This document shows positions 51,742-61,381 of a stretch of 64,000 nt of DNA, piece after piece. Position 1 is the first letter of the stretch. The number at the start of each line of letters is the position of its first letter. A model generated the notes under the pieces. It was not told the DNA's origin and made no database searches. It saw nothing but the letters and a program-made list of their open reading frames with translations. The DNA lies in assembly GCF_000373585.1 (NCBI RefSeq), contig NZ_KB891929.1, forward strand, positions 62,001 through 126,000, written 5' to 3'. A program made the translations under genes and the position numbers. The DNA is from Streptomyces sp. MspMP-M5 (lineage in GTDB: Bacteria > Actinomycetota > Actinomycetes > Streptomycetales > Streptomycetaceae).

Positions 51742-51995
51742 CGCGCCGCCTCCGTCGTCTCGTACCGATGCGTACGGGGGCCGGACGCGTTCCGGGGCCG
51801 CCTCGTACGGAACCGGCCACTTCGATCATGTGCCGATTCGTGAAGGACAGTCTGTCAGCTCGCACCCGCGTACGCCCCACAGCACCCCCGTTTCGCGCCG
51901 CCCCGACGCCCCCGCCGCGCCCCGGGCGCCCCGCTGGCTAGTCTCGGGGGCGTCCGACCATCCGCAGCACCACCGCAAGGAGACGGAGACCCACC

Positions 51996-52463
51996 ATGAG
52001 CGAGCGACTCCAGCCCGGCGACACCGCGCCCGCCTTCACGCTCCCCGACGCCGACGGCAAGCAGGTCTCGCTCGCCGACCACAAGGGGCGCAAGGTCATC
52101 GTCTACTTCTACCCGGCGGCGCTGACCCCCGGCTGCACCAAGCAGGCGTGCGACTTCACCGACAACCTCGACCTCCTCGCCGGCCACGGCTACGACGTCA
52201 TCGGCATCTCCCCCGATAAGCCGGAGAAGCTCGCCAAGTTCCGCGAGAAGGAAGACCTGAAGGTCACCCTGCTCGGCGACCCGGACAAGGACGTGCTCAC
52301 CGCCTACGGCGCCTTCGGCGAGAAGAAGCTCTACGGCAAGACCGTCACCGGCGTGATCCGCTCCACCGTCGTCGTCGACGAGGACGGCAAGGTCGAGCGG
52401 GCCCTCTACAACGTCAAGGCCACCGGCCACGTCGCCAAGATCATCAAGGATCTGGGGCTGTAG
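51996..52463 (+). CDS. bcp: Thioredoxin-dependent thiol peroxidase (Bcp/PrxQ)
   Basis: 155 residues. Peroxiredoxin motif YFYPAALTPGCTKQACDF with peroxidatic Cys47 and resolving Cys52 in the same helix, as in atypical two-cysteine Bcp enzymes. GISPDKPEKLAKFREKEDL and the VVDEDGKV region complete the fold. Reduces hydroperoxides with thioredoxin in the cytoplasm. Good GGAG ribosome site. Monocistronic. Confidence 0.93.
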   Translation: MSERLQPGDTAPAFTLPDADGKQVSLADHKGRKVIVYFYPAALTPGCTKQACDFTDNLDLLAGHGYDVIGISPDKPEKLAKFREKEDLKVTLLGDPDKDVLTAYGAFGEKKLYGKTVTGVIRSTVVVDEDGKVERALYNVKATGHVAKIIKDLGL

Positions 52464-52537
52464 ACACGACCGGCCGAGCCCGCCCGCCGAGCCCGCCCGC
52501 CGCGCCCGCCCGGCCGCGGCGGGCGGCGGCCGCACCC

Positions 52538-53818
52538 CTACGGCGCCGTCGCCGCCGCCTCCGGAACCGTCACCGTCGCCCGGTCCGGCAACTCCAGCAC
52601 CGCCTCGGCACCGCCACCCGCGGCCGCACCGAACTCCAGCCGCGCCCCGAGCACCTCCGCCTGCCCCGCGGCGATCGTCAGCCCCAGCCCGTGCCCCGTA
52701 CCGCGCTCCGGCGCCGCCGTACGGAACCGCCGCGGCCCCTCCGCGCGCAACTCCGCCGGATAACCCGGCCCGTGGTCCCGCACCACGATCCGCGCCCCGG
52801 CCACCACCACCTCGATCGGCGGCTCACCGTGCTTGGCCGCGTTCGCCAGCAGGTTCACCAGCACCCGCTCCACCCGCCGCCGGTCCGTCTCCACGATCCG
52901 CGGCTCCCCCTCGACCGACACCGACACCGCCAGGTCGTCCACCCCGCGCTGCCGCGCCGCCCGCTGCACGATCCCCCGCACCAGCGACGGCAGTTCACAG
53001 GCGTCCAGATCGGCCCGCTCCACCCCCGCGTCCAGCCGCGACACCTCCAGCAGATCCTCCACCAGACGCCGCATCGCCTGCGCCCGGTCCTGCACCAGCT
53101 CCACGGCCCGCGGCTCCGGCAACAGCTCCGCCGCCGCCACCAGACCCGCCACCGGCGTCCGCAGCTCGTGCGCCACATCCGCGGTGAACTCCCGCTCCGC
53201 CTCCACCCGCGCCGCCAACGACGTCGCCATGTGATGCACACTGCGGCCCAGCTCGGCCACCTCGTCCCGGCCGTCACCGGCCAGCGCGTCCGCGTCCGGC
53301 GGCTCACCCGCCGCGATCCGCCGGGCCGCCGCCGCACTCAGCCGCAGCCGCCGCGACAGCCGCTGCGCCACGAACCACGACACCACCGCCATCAGCACGA
53401 CAGTGCCGCACCCCGCGATCAGCAGCGCCCGGTCCAGCGCCACCTGCGCCGGATCGTCGTCCGGGTACGCCGCCGAGACCGACAGCGAACGCGTCGGCCG
53501 CTCCCCCTCCCCGCCGACCCCCGTCGCCGCCCACACCCGCGGATCGTCGCCACCACTGACATACGTCCCCGAACGATCGTGGAAGACCGCCTCCCGCAGC
53601 GGCGACGGCAGCGTCGCGTCGTCCAGCTGCGCACCCAGCGCCAGCGTCCCGTCCCGCTCGTAGATCTGCAGCGCCGAACTCAGCCGCTCGTCCTGATACG
53701 CCCGGGCCGACCGCTCCCGCTCGGCGTCCGCGATGTGGTGCACGGCGAACCCGAGCACCACCACCGCAAGCGCCGTCATACCCGAAATGGCCAGGGCGAT
53801 CCGGCCTCGAATGCCCAT
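52538..53818 (-). CDS. Membrane sensor histidine kinase without adjacent response regulator
   Basis: 426 residues from the ATG overlapping the upstream stop by one base. Two membrane helices (ALAISGMTALAVVVLGFAVH and LLIAGCGTVVLMAVVSWFVA) frame an extracellular sensor of about 110 residues; HAMP follows, then the H-box TADVAHELRTPVAG, N-box NLLANAAKHGE, G1 DHGPGYP and G2 GLGLTIA. No response regulator lies on either side, so its partner is elsewhere. Tight coupling to the upstream exported protein suggests that protein takes part in sensing. Confidence 0.87.
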   Translation of the reverse strand: MGIRGRIALAISGMTALAVVVLGFAVHHIADAERERSARAYQDERLSSALQIYERDGTLALGAQLDDATLPSPLREAVFHDRSGTYVSGGDDPRVWAATGVGGEGERPTRSLSVSAAYPDDDPAQVALDRALLIAGCGTVVLMAVVSWFVAQRLSRRLRLSAAAARRIAAGEPPDADALAGDGRDEVAELGRSVHHMATSLAARVEAEREFTADVAHELRTPVAGLVAAAELLPEPRAVELVQDRAQAMRRLVEDLLEVSRLDAGVERADLDACELPSLVRGIVQRAARQRGVDDLAVSVSVEGEPRIVETDRRRVERVLVNLLANAAKHGEPPIEVVVAGARIVVRDHGPGYPAELRAEGPRRFRTAAPERGTGHGLGLTIAAGQAEVLGARLEFGAAAGGGAEAVLELPDRATVTVPEAAATAP

Positions 53819-54342
53819 CACGCGAGGTTGTACATCTCCGTCGTGTCACCGAGCGGAGTGGAGCCCTCGTACGTCACCTCCAGGCCCGTGAAGGCCCGCG
53901 CGCCGTCGACCACCTTCGCCCCGTACAGCCGGAACGTCGCCCGGTACCCGGCGTCCGTCCCCACCCCGGCCGCCGTCTTCTCGACCTGCACCACACCGTG
54001 CCCCTCGGCCTCGTCGGCGTCATAACGCTCCCAGGTGATGCCGGTCGCCACCATCCCGGCATCCGCACAGGTCAGCGTGATCACCTGAGGACGGATCTCC
54101 GGCTCCCCGATCCCGCAGTCCCGGACGCCCGGAAGACCGCCGGTCGGCCGGGCCCCCGCCTTCACCTCACCGTCGGACTTCACGTCCTGGACGGCCGAGG
54201 TCTTCGGCGCGGCATCCACCGCCGACGCACGCTGCGACGCCTGGCTGAACCACACCCCGCCGGCCGCCAGCGCGGTCACCACGACAAAGGCCACCAGGGC
54301 GGTACGCCCGCGCCTGAAGCGGGACCCTTCGCGGTCGGTCAT
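53818..54342 (-). CDS. Membrane-anchored exported protein coupled to the histidine kinase
   Basis: 174 residues from ATG with GGAGG eight bases upstream. Basic N-terminus (DREGSRFRRGR), one membrane helix (TALVAFVVVTALAAGGVWFS) acting as anchor, and an extracellular domain with two cysteines (RDCGIGEPEI and LTCADAG) and beta-type sequence (VITLTC, HGVVQVEKTAAGVG, GLEVTYEGSTPLGDTT). No family recognised. Its stop overlaps the kinase start (TGATG), so it may be a co-sensor or ligand-binding accessory. Confidence 0.72.
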   Translation of the reverse strand: MTDREGSRFRRGRTALVAFVVVTALAAGGVWFSQASQRASAVDAAPKTSAVQDVKSDGEVKAGARPTGGLPGVRDCGIGEPEIRPQVITLTCADAGMVATGITWERYDADEAEGHGVVQVEKTAAGVGTDAGYRATFRLYGAKVVDGARAFTGLEVTYEGSTPLGDTTEMYNLA

Positions 54343-54795
54343 CACACACTCCTCCCGGGGCACCTTCGCCCCGTCAACCCCACCAAGCAAACAACGACCG
54401 CCGCGGCAGCCCCACACCGGCCCCGGAGCCCGCGCGCGACACCGCCCGGCAGCTGCCACTTCCCGCACTTCCCGACGACAAAAGGACCCCCTTCGACGGA
54501 CCTGCGCCGGAAAAAGGGCTATTTCGCCACCGCCACTCTCCTCTCCCCCCGACACAGGCTGATTGCCCGAATGCTGCGAAGACCACGCGGCTGTGTACCA
54601 GTCCTGTAACAAGCCACCCCCGTACGGCAACCCTCCACCCCTCCGACGTGCACCGGACGGGCGGACTCCACGTGACATACCTCGCGAACACCGCCCACAG
54701 TGTTTCGACCCGCCCCCCAGCGTGCAGGCGCACACGTCGTAGTTCCCACGCGCGCACAGCCGAACCGCGCGCAGACCGACCGGGAGGACCACCGC
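54343..54795. other. Divergent promoter region sensor unit / ProP-type transporter
   Basis: About 450 bp with no convincing gene. An imperfect inverted repeat GAACAC ... GTGTTTC sits at 54686-54706, about 90 bp before the transporter start, and could be an operator. Confidence 0.35.
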
Positions 54796-56331
54796 GTGCC
54801 CCACCTCAGTCCCGAAGACAGCCACACCACACCGAGGTCGGACCACGAGGCGCGCAGACGCCACTGGGTGCTCTTCCGCGCCATCGACCGGCGCCGCAAC
54901 CCCCGACTCCGCCGCACCGACATCACGGTCACCGACGAACCGACCGTCCGGCGCGCCGTCAAGGCCGCCGCACTCGGCAACGCCATGGAGTGGTTCGACT
55001 TCGGGATCTACAGCTACCTGGCGCTGACCATCGGCAAGGTCTTCTTCCCCACCGGCAGCTCCACCACCAGCCTGCTCTCCTCCTTCGCCACCTTCGCCGT
55101 GGCCTTCCTCGTACGCCCCCTGGGCGGCGCCTACTTCGGCCCCCTCGGCGACCGCATCGGCCGCAAGAAGGTCCTCGCCCTCACCATGATCATGATGGCG
55201 CTGGGCACCCTCTGCATCGGCCTCATCCCCTCCTACGAGACCATCGGCCTGTGGTCCCCGGCCCTGCTCATCCTCTTCCGCCTCATCCAAGGCTTCTCCA
55301 CCGGCGGCGAATACGGCGGCGCCTCCACCTTCATCGCCGAGTACGCACCCGACAAGAAACGCGGCTACTTCGGCAGCTTCCTGGAGATGGGCACCCTCAT
55401 CGGCTACACCGGCGCCGCCGGCATCGCCCTCGTCCTCAACACCGCGCTGAGCCCCGACGCCATGCTCAGCTGGGGCTGGCGCATCCCGTTCCTCGTCGCC
55501 GGCCCGCTCGGCCTCGTCGGCCTCTACCTCCGGCTGCGGCTCGACGAGACCCCGGCCTTCCAGAGGTTCGAGTCCGCACAGAGCCACGCCCCCGTCGACG
55601 CACCCGGCCGGGCCGAGGAGGAGTTCACCCACGCCAACTCCGCGGGCAAGAAGCTGAGCGAGATCCTCACCCACCACTGGCCCGCGCTCATCCTGTGCAT
55701 CGCCCTCGTCGGCGCCTACAACATCACCCACTACATGCTGCTGTCGTACATGCCGACGTACCTCACCGACACCCTCAAGTACGACGAGGCCCACGGCCTG
55801 CTGATCCTGCTCGTCACCATGGTCGTCCTGATCTGCCTGCTCCCCACCGTCGGCAGACTCAACGACCGCTACGGCCGCAAACCGCTCCTCATGAGCGGCA
55901 TGGTCGGCTTCCTCGTCCTCGCCGTCCCGGCGTTCCTCCTGGTCAAGCGGGGCTCACTGCTCGCCGTCGGATGTGGAATGGCCCTGCTGGGCCTCTCCCT
56001 CCTGTGCCTCCTGGGCACCATGTCCGCCGCGCTGCCCGCCCTCTTCCCCACCAGCGTCCGCTACGGCTCCCTGTCCATCGGCTACAACCTCGCGGTCTCC
56101 CTCTTCGGCGGCACCACACCCCTGGTCATCACCGCCCTGATGGACGCCTTCCACAAGAACGTCATGGTGCCCGCCTACTACACGATGGGCGCCGCCCTCA
56201 TCGGCGTGATCGCCGTCGCCTGCATGAAGGAGACCGCCCAACAGCCCCTCGAAGGCTCCCCACCCTCCGTCGCCACCAAGGAAGAGGCTCTCGCCCTGAT
56301 CGCGGAGCGCACCCACGAACCGCGCTTCTGA
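54796..56331 (+). CDS. MHS-family MFS transporter (ProP-like)
   Basis: 511 residues from GTG with GGAGG eight bases upstream. Twelve membrane helices; metabolite:H+ symporter marks include GNAMEWFDFGIYSYLAL, FLVRPLGGAYFGPLGDRIGRKKVL, RLIQGFSTGGEYGGA and ETPAFQRF. It resembles ProP, the proline/betaine osmolyte symporter. A 60-residue hydrophilic N-terminus precedes the first helix. Substrate is probably an osmolyte or organic acid, judged from family only. Confidence 0.85.
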   Translation: MPHLSPEDSHTTPRSDHEARRRHWVLFRAIDRRRNPRLRRTDITVTDEPTVRRAVKAAALGNAMEWFDFGIYSYLALTIGKVFFPTGSSTTSLLSSFATFAVAFLVRPLGGAYFGPLGDRIGRKKVLALTMIMMALGTLCIGLIPSYETIGLWSPALLILFRLIQGFSTGGEYGGASTFIAEYAPDKKRGYFGSFLEMGTLIGYTGAAGIALVLNTALSPDAMLSWGWRIPFLVAGPLGLVGLYLRLRLDETPAFQRFESAQSHAPVDAPGRAEEEFTHANSAGKKLSEILTHHWPALILCIALVGAYNITHYMLLSYMPTYLTDTLKYDEAHGLLILLVTMVVLICLLPTVGRLNDRYGRKPLLMSGMVGFLVLAVPAFLLVKRGSLLAVGCGMALLGLSLLCLLGTMSAALPALFPTSVRYGSLSIGYNLAVSLFGGTTPLVITALMDAFHKNVMVPAYYTMGAALIGVIAVACMKETAQQPLEGSPPSVATKEEALALIAERTHEPRF

Positions 56332-56447
56332 CGCCGAGCACCCGACTCCTCACCTGCCGTAACCACCCCTGCGTTCGATCGTTGTTCAGTTCGAAAGCTG
56401 AGAGAGCGCACGGGGTGGGCCTGGTGCGCCGCTACCGAGGGGGCACC

Positions 56448-57113
56448 ATGCCGGTGAGTCCGTACACCCGGGAACGACTGGAGACCGCGGCGGCGACGTC
56501 GCGGACGCTGTCCGAGGCGGTGGGGAAGTTGGGGGTGGATCCGCGGAGCGGTGCGAAGCGGAACTACCTCAGGGAACGCATGAAGAAGCTGGGCGTGGAC
56601 ACCTCGCACTTCGAGCGCGAGGGCGTGCGGTGGACCAGGGAAACCCTCCAGGCCGCGGTGTCCGCCTCGACGAACATGTGCGAAGTACTGCGCTACCTCG
56701 GCCTGGAGGTCGTCGGCGGCCACCATACGCACATCAACCGCCGCATCAGGGCGTACGGGATCGATACTTCGCACTTCACGCCTGCGGCCCGCACGGAGAA
56801 CATGAGGGGCAACCGACGCCGCCGAACGGCCGAAGAGATCCTCGTCGAGGCCACATCGGCGCACGCCACACGCATTCCGAACAACCGCCTCAAGAGGGCG
56901 CTGCGCGAGCGGGGCGTAGCGGAGCACTGCGCCCTGTGCGGAATCGAAGCGGTCTGGCAGGGGGAGCCGCTTCCCCTGGAGGTCGACCACATCGACGGCA
57001 ACTGGCGCGACAACCGAATCGGAAACCTTCGACTCCTCTGCCCCAACTGCCACTCGACGACGGATAGTTACCGGGGGCGGGGCGCGGGTCGCACCAGGGG
57101 TGACGTCGAATGA
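56448..57113 (+). CDS. HNH endonuclease-like protein with duplicated N-terminal module, paralogue 1
   Basis: 221 residues from ATG after GAGGGGG. Two N-terminal repeats of about 50 residues (YTRERLETAAATSRTLSEAV ... LGVDTSHFERE and WTRETLQAAVSASTNMCEVL ... YGIDTSHFTP) look like paired helix-turn-helix modules. The C-terminal HNH/zinc unit is CALCGIEAVWQGEPLPLEVD, HIDGNWRDNR and LRLLCPNCHS, with Cys pairs and the DH...N...H pattern intact. It overlaps paralogue 2 by 4 bp. Biological role unknown; could be restriction-like or a phage-derived nuclease. Confidence 0.75.
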   Translation: MPVSPYTRERLETAAATSRTLSEAVGKLGVDPRSGAKRNYLRERMKKLGVDTSHFEREGVRWTRETLQAAVSASTNMCEVLRYLGLEVVGGHHTHINRRIRAYGIDTSHFTPAARTENMRGNRRRRTAEEILVEATSAHATRIPNNRLKRALRERGVAEHCALCGIEAVWQGEPLPLEVDHIDGNWRDNRIGNLRLLCPNCHSTTDSYRGRGAGRTRGDVE

Positions 57114-57787
57114 GCAGTGGGGTGCAGTACACCCGCGAGCGACTGACCGAAGCGGCCACGCAATGTTCCGACATCGACGAGGTCATCGCGTTCTTGGGCG
57201 CTCGACCGTACGGCAATCTCCGCCGCTATCTCTTCCGGCGGTTCGGCCACTTCGGGATCGACGTTTCCCACCTTCCGCGTCAGCGACGAGACATGGGGCC
57301 GCCCGCCAAACCAGCCGCCGACGAGCTACGCCAGGCGGTCGAGGGGGCGACATCCATCGCCGGTGCGCTCCGCCTACTCGGCAAGAACCCGTACAACAGC
57401 CGGCTCCGCGCTCTGTTCCACACGTGGGTGACCCAGGACAGCCTCGACATCTCCCACTTCCTGGGGCAGGCGCATCTGCGTGGAAAGCCCGGTCCCGTGC
57501 CTGCCAAGCGCCCCGAAGACGTCCTGGTTCAGCACGACCGCAGGCAGCGCACTCCAACCCGCCAGCTGCGGCGGGCACTCCGGGAGGTCGGCGTGCCCGA
57601 GAAGTGCGCCAGGTGCGGTGTCGGCCCCGAATGGCTGGGGAAGCCCATGACGTTGGAGATCGATCACATCAGCGGGGACTGGGGCGACGACCGCAGGGAG
57701 AACCTCCGGTTGCTGTGCCCCAACTGCCACGCGATTACCAGTACCTGGTGCAGGGGAGGGCGACGAGCGGACCGTAGCGCCCAGTAG
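57110..57787 (+). CDS. HNH endonuclease-like protein, paralogue 2
   Basis: 225 residues, ATG overlapping the stop of paralogue 1 (ATGA). Same architecture: two N-terminal modules (YTRERLTEAATQCSDIDEVI ... FGIDVSHLP and ELRQAVEGATSIAGALRLLG ... LDISHFLG) and a C-terminal HNH unit (CARCGVGPEWLGKPMTLEID, HISGDWGDDR, LRLLCPNCHA). Sequence has diverged widely from paralogue 1, so the duplication is old. Both may act together as a two-subunit nuclease. It lies just upstream of an unusual tRNA gene. Confidence 0.75.
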   Translation: MSSGVQYTRERLTEAATQCSDIDEVIAFLGARPYGNLRRYLFRRFGHFGIDVSHLPRQRRDMGPPAKPAADELRQAVEGATSIAGALRLLGKNPYNSRLRALFHTWVTQDSLDISHFLGQAHLRGKPGPVPAKRPEDVLVQHDRRQRTPTRQLRRALREVGVPEKCARCGVGPEWLGKPMTLEIDHISGDWGDDRRENLRLLCPNCHAITSTWCRGGRRADRSAQ

Positions 57788-57802
57788 AGTAGGCAGCGCT
57801 GC

Positions 57803-57877
57803 GGGCCCGTATCCCAGCTGGCAAGAGGATGCCGGTTTAGATCCGGTATGTCGTGGGTTCGAATCCCACCGGGCCCA
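57803..57877 (+). tRNA. Atypical class I tRNA with UAG anticodon
   Basis: Good cloverleaf: acceptor GGGCCCG/CGGGCCC with discriminator A, weak D-stem (TCC/GGA plus a C-A mismatch), anticodon stem GCCGG/CCGGT with loop TTTAGAT giving anticodon TAG, variable loop of only 5 nt (ATGTC), and T-arm GTGGG-TTCGAAT-CCCAC. UAG would read the Leu codon CUA, but Leu tRNAs have a long variable arm, which is absent. CCA is not encoded. It cannot be a normal tRNA-Leu, and its charging identity is open. Confidence 0.8.
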
Positions 57878-57885
57878 CAGGAAGA

Positions 57886-57924
57886 TCAGGCCCCGTACCT
57901 TCAGATCGAAGGTACGGGGCCTGA
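57886..57924. terminator. Terminator shared by the odd tRNA and rdgB
   Basis: Perfect 17-bp stem TCAGGCCCCGTACCTTC with its complement around AGATC. It lies 8 bp after the tRNA and 9 bp beyond the rdgB stop, so it works in both directions. Confidence 0.88.
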
Positions 57925-57933
57925 CCCATTGGC

Positions 57934-58566
57934 TCAGCCCACCAACTCCCGCACCACCGGTGCCAGTGCCCGGAACGCCTTGCCTCGGTGGCTGATGGCG
58001 TTCTTTTCGGCGGGGGTCAGTTCGGCGCAGGTGCGGGTCTCGCCGAGGGGCTGGAGGACGGGGTCGTAGCCGAAGCCGCCGGTACCGGCGGGGGTGCGGC
58101 GGAGGGTGCCCTCCAGGGTGCCCTCGACGACGCGTTCGGTGCCGTCGGGGAGGGCGAGGGCCGCGGCGCAGGCGAAGCGGGCGGTGCGGAGTGCGTCGTC
58201 GATGTCGGCGAGCTGGGCGAGCAGCAGGTCGAGGTTGGCCTGGTCGTCGCCGTGCCGGCCGGCCCAGCGGGCGGAGAAGATGCCGGGGGCGCCGCCGAGG
58301 ACGTCGACGCAGAGTCCGGAGTCGTCGGCGACGGCGGGCAGGCCGGTGGCCCGGGCCAGGGCGTGTGCCTTGAGGAGGGCGTTCTCGGCGAAGGTGACGC
58401 CGGTCTCCTTGACGTCGGGGACGCCGGGGTAGGCGTCGGCGCCGACGAGTTCGACGTCGAGGTCGGCCGCGTCGAGGATGGCGCGGAGTTCGGTGATCTT
58501 GCCGGTGTTGCGGGTGGCGAGGACGAGGCGGCGGGGGGCTGCCGGGCGGCCGGTCTGTGACTCCAT
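57934..58566 (-). CDS. rdgB: XTP/dITP pyrophosphatase (HAM1 family)
   Basis: 210 residues. N-terminal LVLATRNTGKITELRAIL, GVTFAENALLKAHALA, the catalytic ADDSGLCVDVLGGAPGIFSARWAG and GFGYDPVLQPLGETRTCAEL are all HAM1 marks. It hydrolyses non-canonical purine triphosphates (ITP, dITP, XTP) in the cytoplasm. It is downstream of rph on the same strand, the usual actinobacterial order. Confidence 0.93.
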   Translation of the reverse strand: MESQTGRPAAPRRLVLATRNTGKITELRAILDAADLDVELVGADAYPGVPDVKETGVTFAENALLKAHALARATGLPAVADDSGLCVDVLGGAPGIFSARWAGRHGDDQANLDLLLAQLADIDDALRTARFACAAALALPDGTERVVEGTLEGTLRRTPAGTGGFGYDPVLQPLGETRTCAELTPAEKNAISHRGKAFRALAPVVRELVG

Positions 58567-58660
58567 GGGGGGCGATTATTCCTTGTCGCCCGGGGACCGG
58601 CGGAGGGGGCGGGGGCGGGCGGGGGTGGTGTGCGGCCGCCCGCCCCGGTGGCCGGCGCCG

Positions 58661-59392
<732 letters not shown>

Positions 59393-59488
59393 GGTCACGA
59401 CCCTATCGGCTGTGCCGAGGGCCCCGTTCCGGTGCGTGGGTGTGCACCGGATGCGGGGCCCTCGGGGGTGATCCGTGGGGGGATCAGC

Positions 59489-59722
59489 TCACATCATGTC
59501 TTCGATCTCGGCGGCGATGGGGTCGGCGTCGGTGCCGATGACGACCTGGATCGCGGTGCCCATCTTGACGACGCCGTGGGCGCCGGCGGCCTTGAGAGCG
59601 GCCTCGTCGACGAGGGAGGCGTCGTTGACCTCGGTGCGGAGGCGGGTGATGCAGCCCTCGACCTCTTCGATGTTGTCGAGCCCGCCGAGCCCGGCGACGA
59701 TCTTCTCAGCCTTGCTGGCCAT
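59489..59722 (-). CDS. nagF: PTS GlcNAc transporter EIIB subunit
   Basis: 77 residues, ATG with GGAG five bases upstream. Single-domain EIIB: KIVAGLGGLDNIEEVEGCIT has the phospho-accepting Cys in GCITRLRTEV, followed by GVVKMGTAIQVVIG. It passes phosphate from EIIA(Crr) to sugar bound by EIIC. It diverges from the first EIIC gene; the region between holds a DasR-like site. Matches NagF of S. coelicolor in size and position beside rph. Confidence 0.9.
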   Translation of the reverse strand: MASKAEKIVAGLGGLDNIEEVEGCITRLRTEVNDASLVDEAALKAAGAHGVVKMGTAIQVVIGTDADPIAAEIEDMM

Positions 59723-59873
59723 GTCCACTCCTGCTTGTCTCGGCCGTCGGCGCTTCCGCCGCGCGGATTTCACACGGTAACGCACGTTCAGCCCCCTTCC
59801 AGGGGCGCTCGTCCGTTCCATGGCGAAAGATGGCGAACGTCGGAGGGGGTTTCCGGAAGTGCCCCCTCCGACA

Positions 59874-59889
59874 AGTGGTCTACACCACC
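59874..59889. promoter_or_regulatory. DasR-type operator (dre) before the first EIIC gene
   Basis: AGTGGTCTACACCACC fits the dre consensus A(C/T)TGGTCTAGACCA(G/C)T at most positions. It lies 65 bp before the EIIC start and 152 bp before nagF, suitable for controlling both. DasR is released by GlcN-6-P. Confidence 0.85.
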
Positions 59890-59953
59890 AGTATGCGGCA
59901 AGCGGCGGGCCGGACGGGGGCGGGGCGGCGCCGGGAGCACCCGGAGGGCGCGG

Positions 59954-61288
59954 ATGAGTGCGGACGCAGCGGGCGCGGTGCCGGGGAAGGGGCCGGGGAG
60001 GCCGCTCAGGAGCCGGGCGTCGGGGCTCTTCCAGGGTCTGCAGAAGATGGGCCGGAGTCTTCAGTTGCCGATCGCGGTGCTGCCGGCGGCGGGCATCCTG
60101 AACCGGCTCGGTCAGCCGGATGTCTTCGGTGACAAGGGGCTCGGCTGGAACGCGGTGGCCAGGGTGTTCGCGGGGGCGGGTGGGGCGCTGCTGGACTCCG
60201 GGCTGGGGTTGCCGTTGCTGTTCAGCATCGGGGTGGCCATCGGGATGGCGAAGAAGGCGGACGGGTCGACGGCGCTGGCCGCGGTGGTCGGCTTCCTCGT
60301 CTACTCCTCGGTGTTGCACGCGTTCCCGTCGGGTTGTGCGGCGGGGCAGAGGTACACCCAGGCCGGTTTGTGGAACGGGGTGTGTGTGGACGCCTCGGCG
60401 AAGGTGACGCAGGCGGCGTTCCAGAATCCGGGGGTGTTCGGCGGCATTGTGATGGGGTTCTTCTCGGCCTGGTTGTGGCAGCGGTTCCATCGGGTGCGGT
60501 TGGTGGACTGGCTGGGTTTCTTCAACGGCCGTCGGCTGGTGCCGATCGTCATGGCGTTCGTGGGGCTGGTCTTCGCGGTGTGCGCTCTGTTCGTGTGGCC
60601 GCCGATCGGTGCGGGGCTGATGCGTTTCAGTGAGTGGCTGACGGCGTTGAGTGCGTGGGGTGCGGGGATTTTCGGGGTGGCGAACCGTGCGCTGCTGGTG
60701 GTGGGGCTGCATCAGTTCCTGAACATTCCGCTGTGGTTCCAGTTCGGGAGTTTCACCAAGCCGGACGGGACGGTGGTGCACGGTGACATCAATCGTTTCC
60801 TGGCGGGTGATCCGGCGGCGGGCCAGTTCACCACCGGTTTCTTTCCGATCATGATGTTCGCTTTGCCGGCGGCGGCGCTGGCGATCACGCATTGTGCGCG
60901 GCCGCACCGCCGCAAGGAGATCGCGGGCATGATGCTGTCGGTGGGCCTGACGTCGTGTGTCACGGGTGTCACCGAGCCGATCGAGTACGGGTTCATGTTC
61001 GTGGCGCCGGCGCTGTATGTGCTGCATGCGGTGCTGACGGGGGTGTCGATGGCGGTGAGCTGGGCGCTGGGGGTGCACGACAGCTTCAGTTTCTCGGCCG
61101 GCTTGATCGATTACGTCATCAACTGGGGGTTGGCGACCCGGCCGTGGCTGATCATTCCGATCGGTCTGTGTTTCGCCGGGCTGTACTACGTGGTCTTCCG
61201 TTTTGCGATCACGAAATTCGATCTCCAGACGCCGGGGCGGGAGCCGGACGAGGTGGGGGATGCGATGGAGCGCGAGAACGTGAAATAG
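59954..61288 (+). CDS. nagE1: PTS EIIC permease, NagE1-type
   Basis: 444 residues, ATG with GGAGG six bases upstream. Glucose-family EIIC: LPIAVLPAAGILNRLGQP, AKKADGSTALAAVVGFLVYS, FNGRRLVPIVMAFVGLVF, FFPIMMFALPAAALAI and the GVTEPIEYGFMF motif with the catalytic Glu, over ten membrane helices. It lacks EIIA and EIIB domains and would use NagF. In S. coelicolor the gene in this position is reported as poorly active compared with nagE2; whether that holds here is unknown. The symbol rests on synteny. Confidence 0.88.
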   Translation: MSADAAGAVPGKGPGRPLRSRASGLFQGLQKMGRSLQLPIAVLPAAGILNRLGQPDVFGDKGLGWNAVARVFAGAGGALLDSGLGLPLLFSIGVAIGMAKKADGSTALAAVVGFLVYSSVLHAFPSGCAAGQRYTQAGLWNGVCVDASAKVTQAAFQNPGVFGGIVMGFFSAWLWQRFHRVRLVDWLGFFNGRRLVPIVMAFVGLVFAVCALFVWPPIGAGLMRFSEWLTALSAWGAGIFGVANRALLVVGLHQFLNIPLWFQFGSFTKPDGTVVHGDINRFLAGDPAAGQFTTGFFPIMMFALPAAALAITHCARPHRRKEIAGMMLSVGLTSCVTGVTEPIEYGFMFVAPALYVLHAVLTGVSMAVSWALGVHDSFSFSAGLIDYVINWGLATRPWLIIPIGLCFAGLYYVVFRFAITKFDLQTPGREPDEVGDAMERENVK

Positions 61289-61381
61289 CGCCGGTCCGGG
61301 AGCGGGTCCGGGGGCTTTTGGCGGGGCGTGGCGGGGGCCGGGTATTCCGCAGGTTCCTTGCGGCGCCTCCGCCGTGCTACA

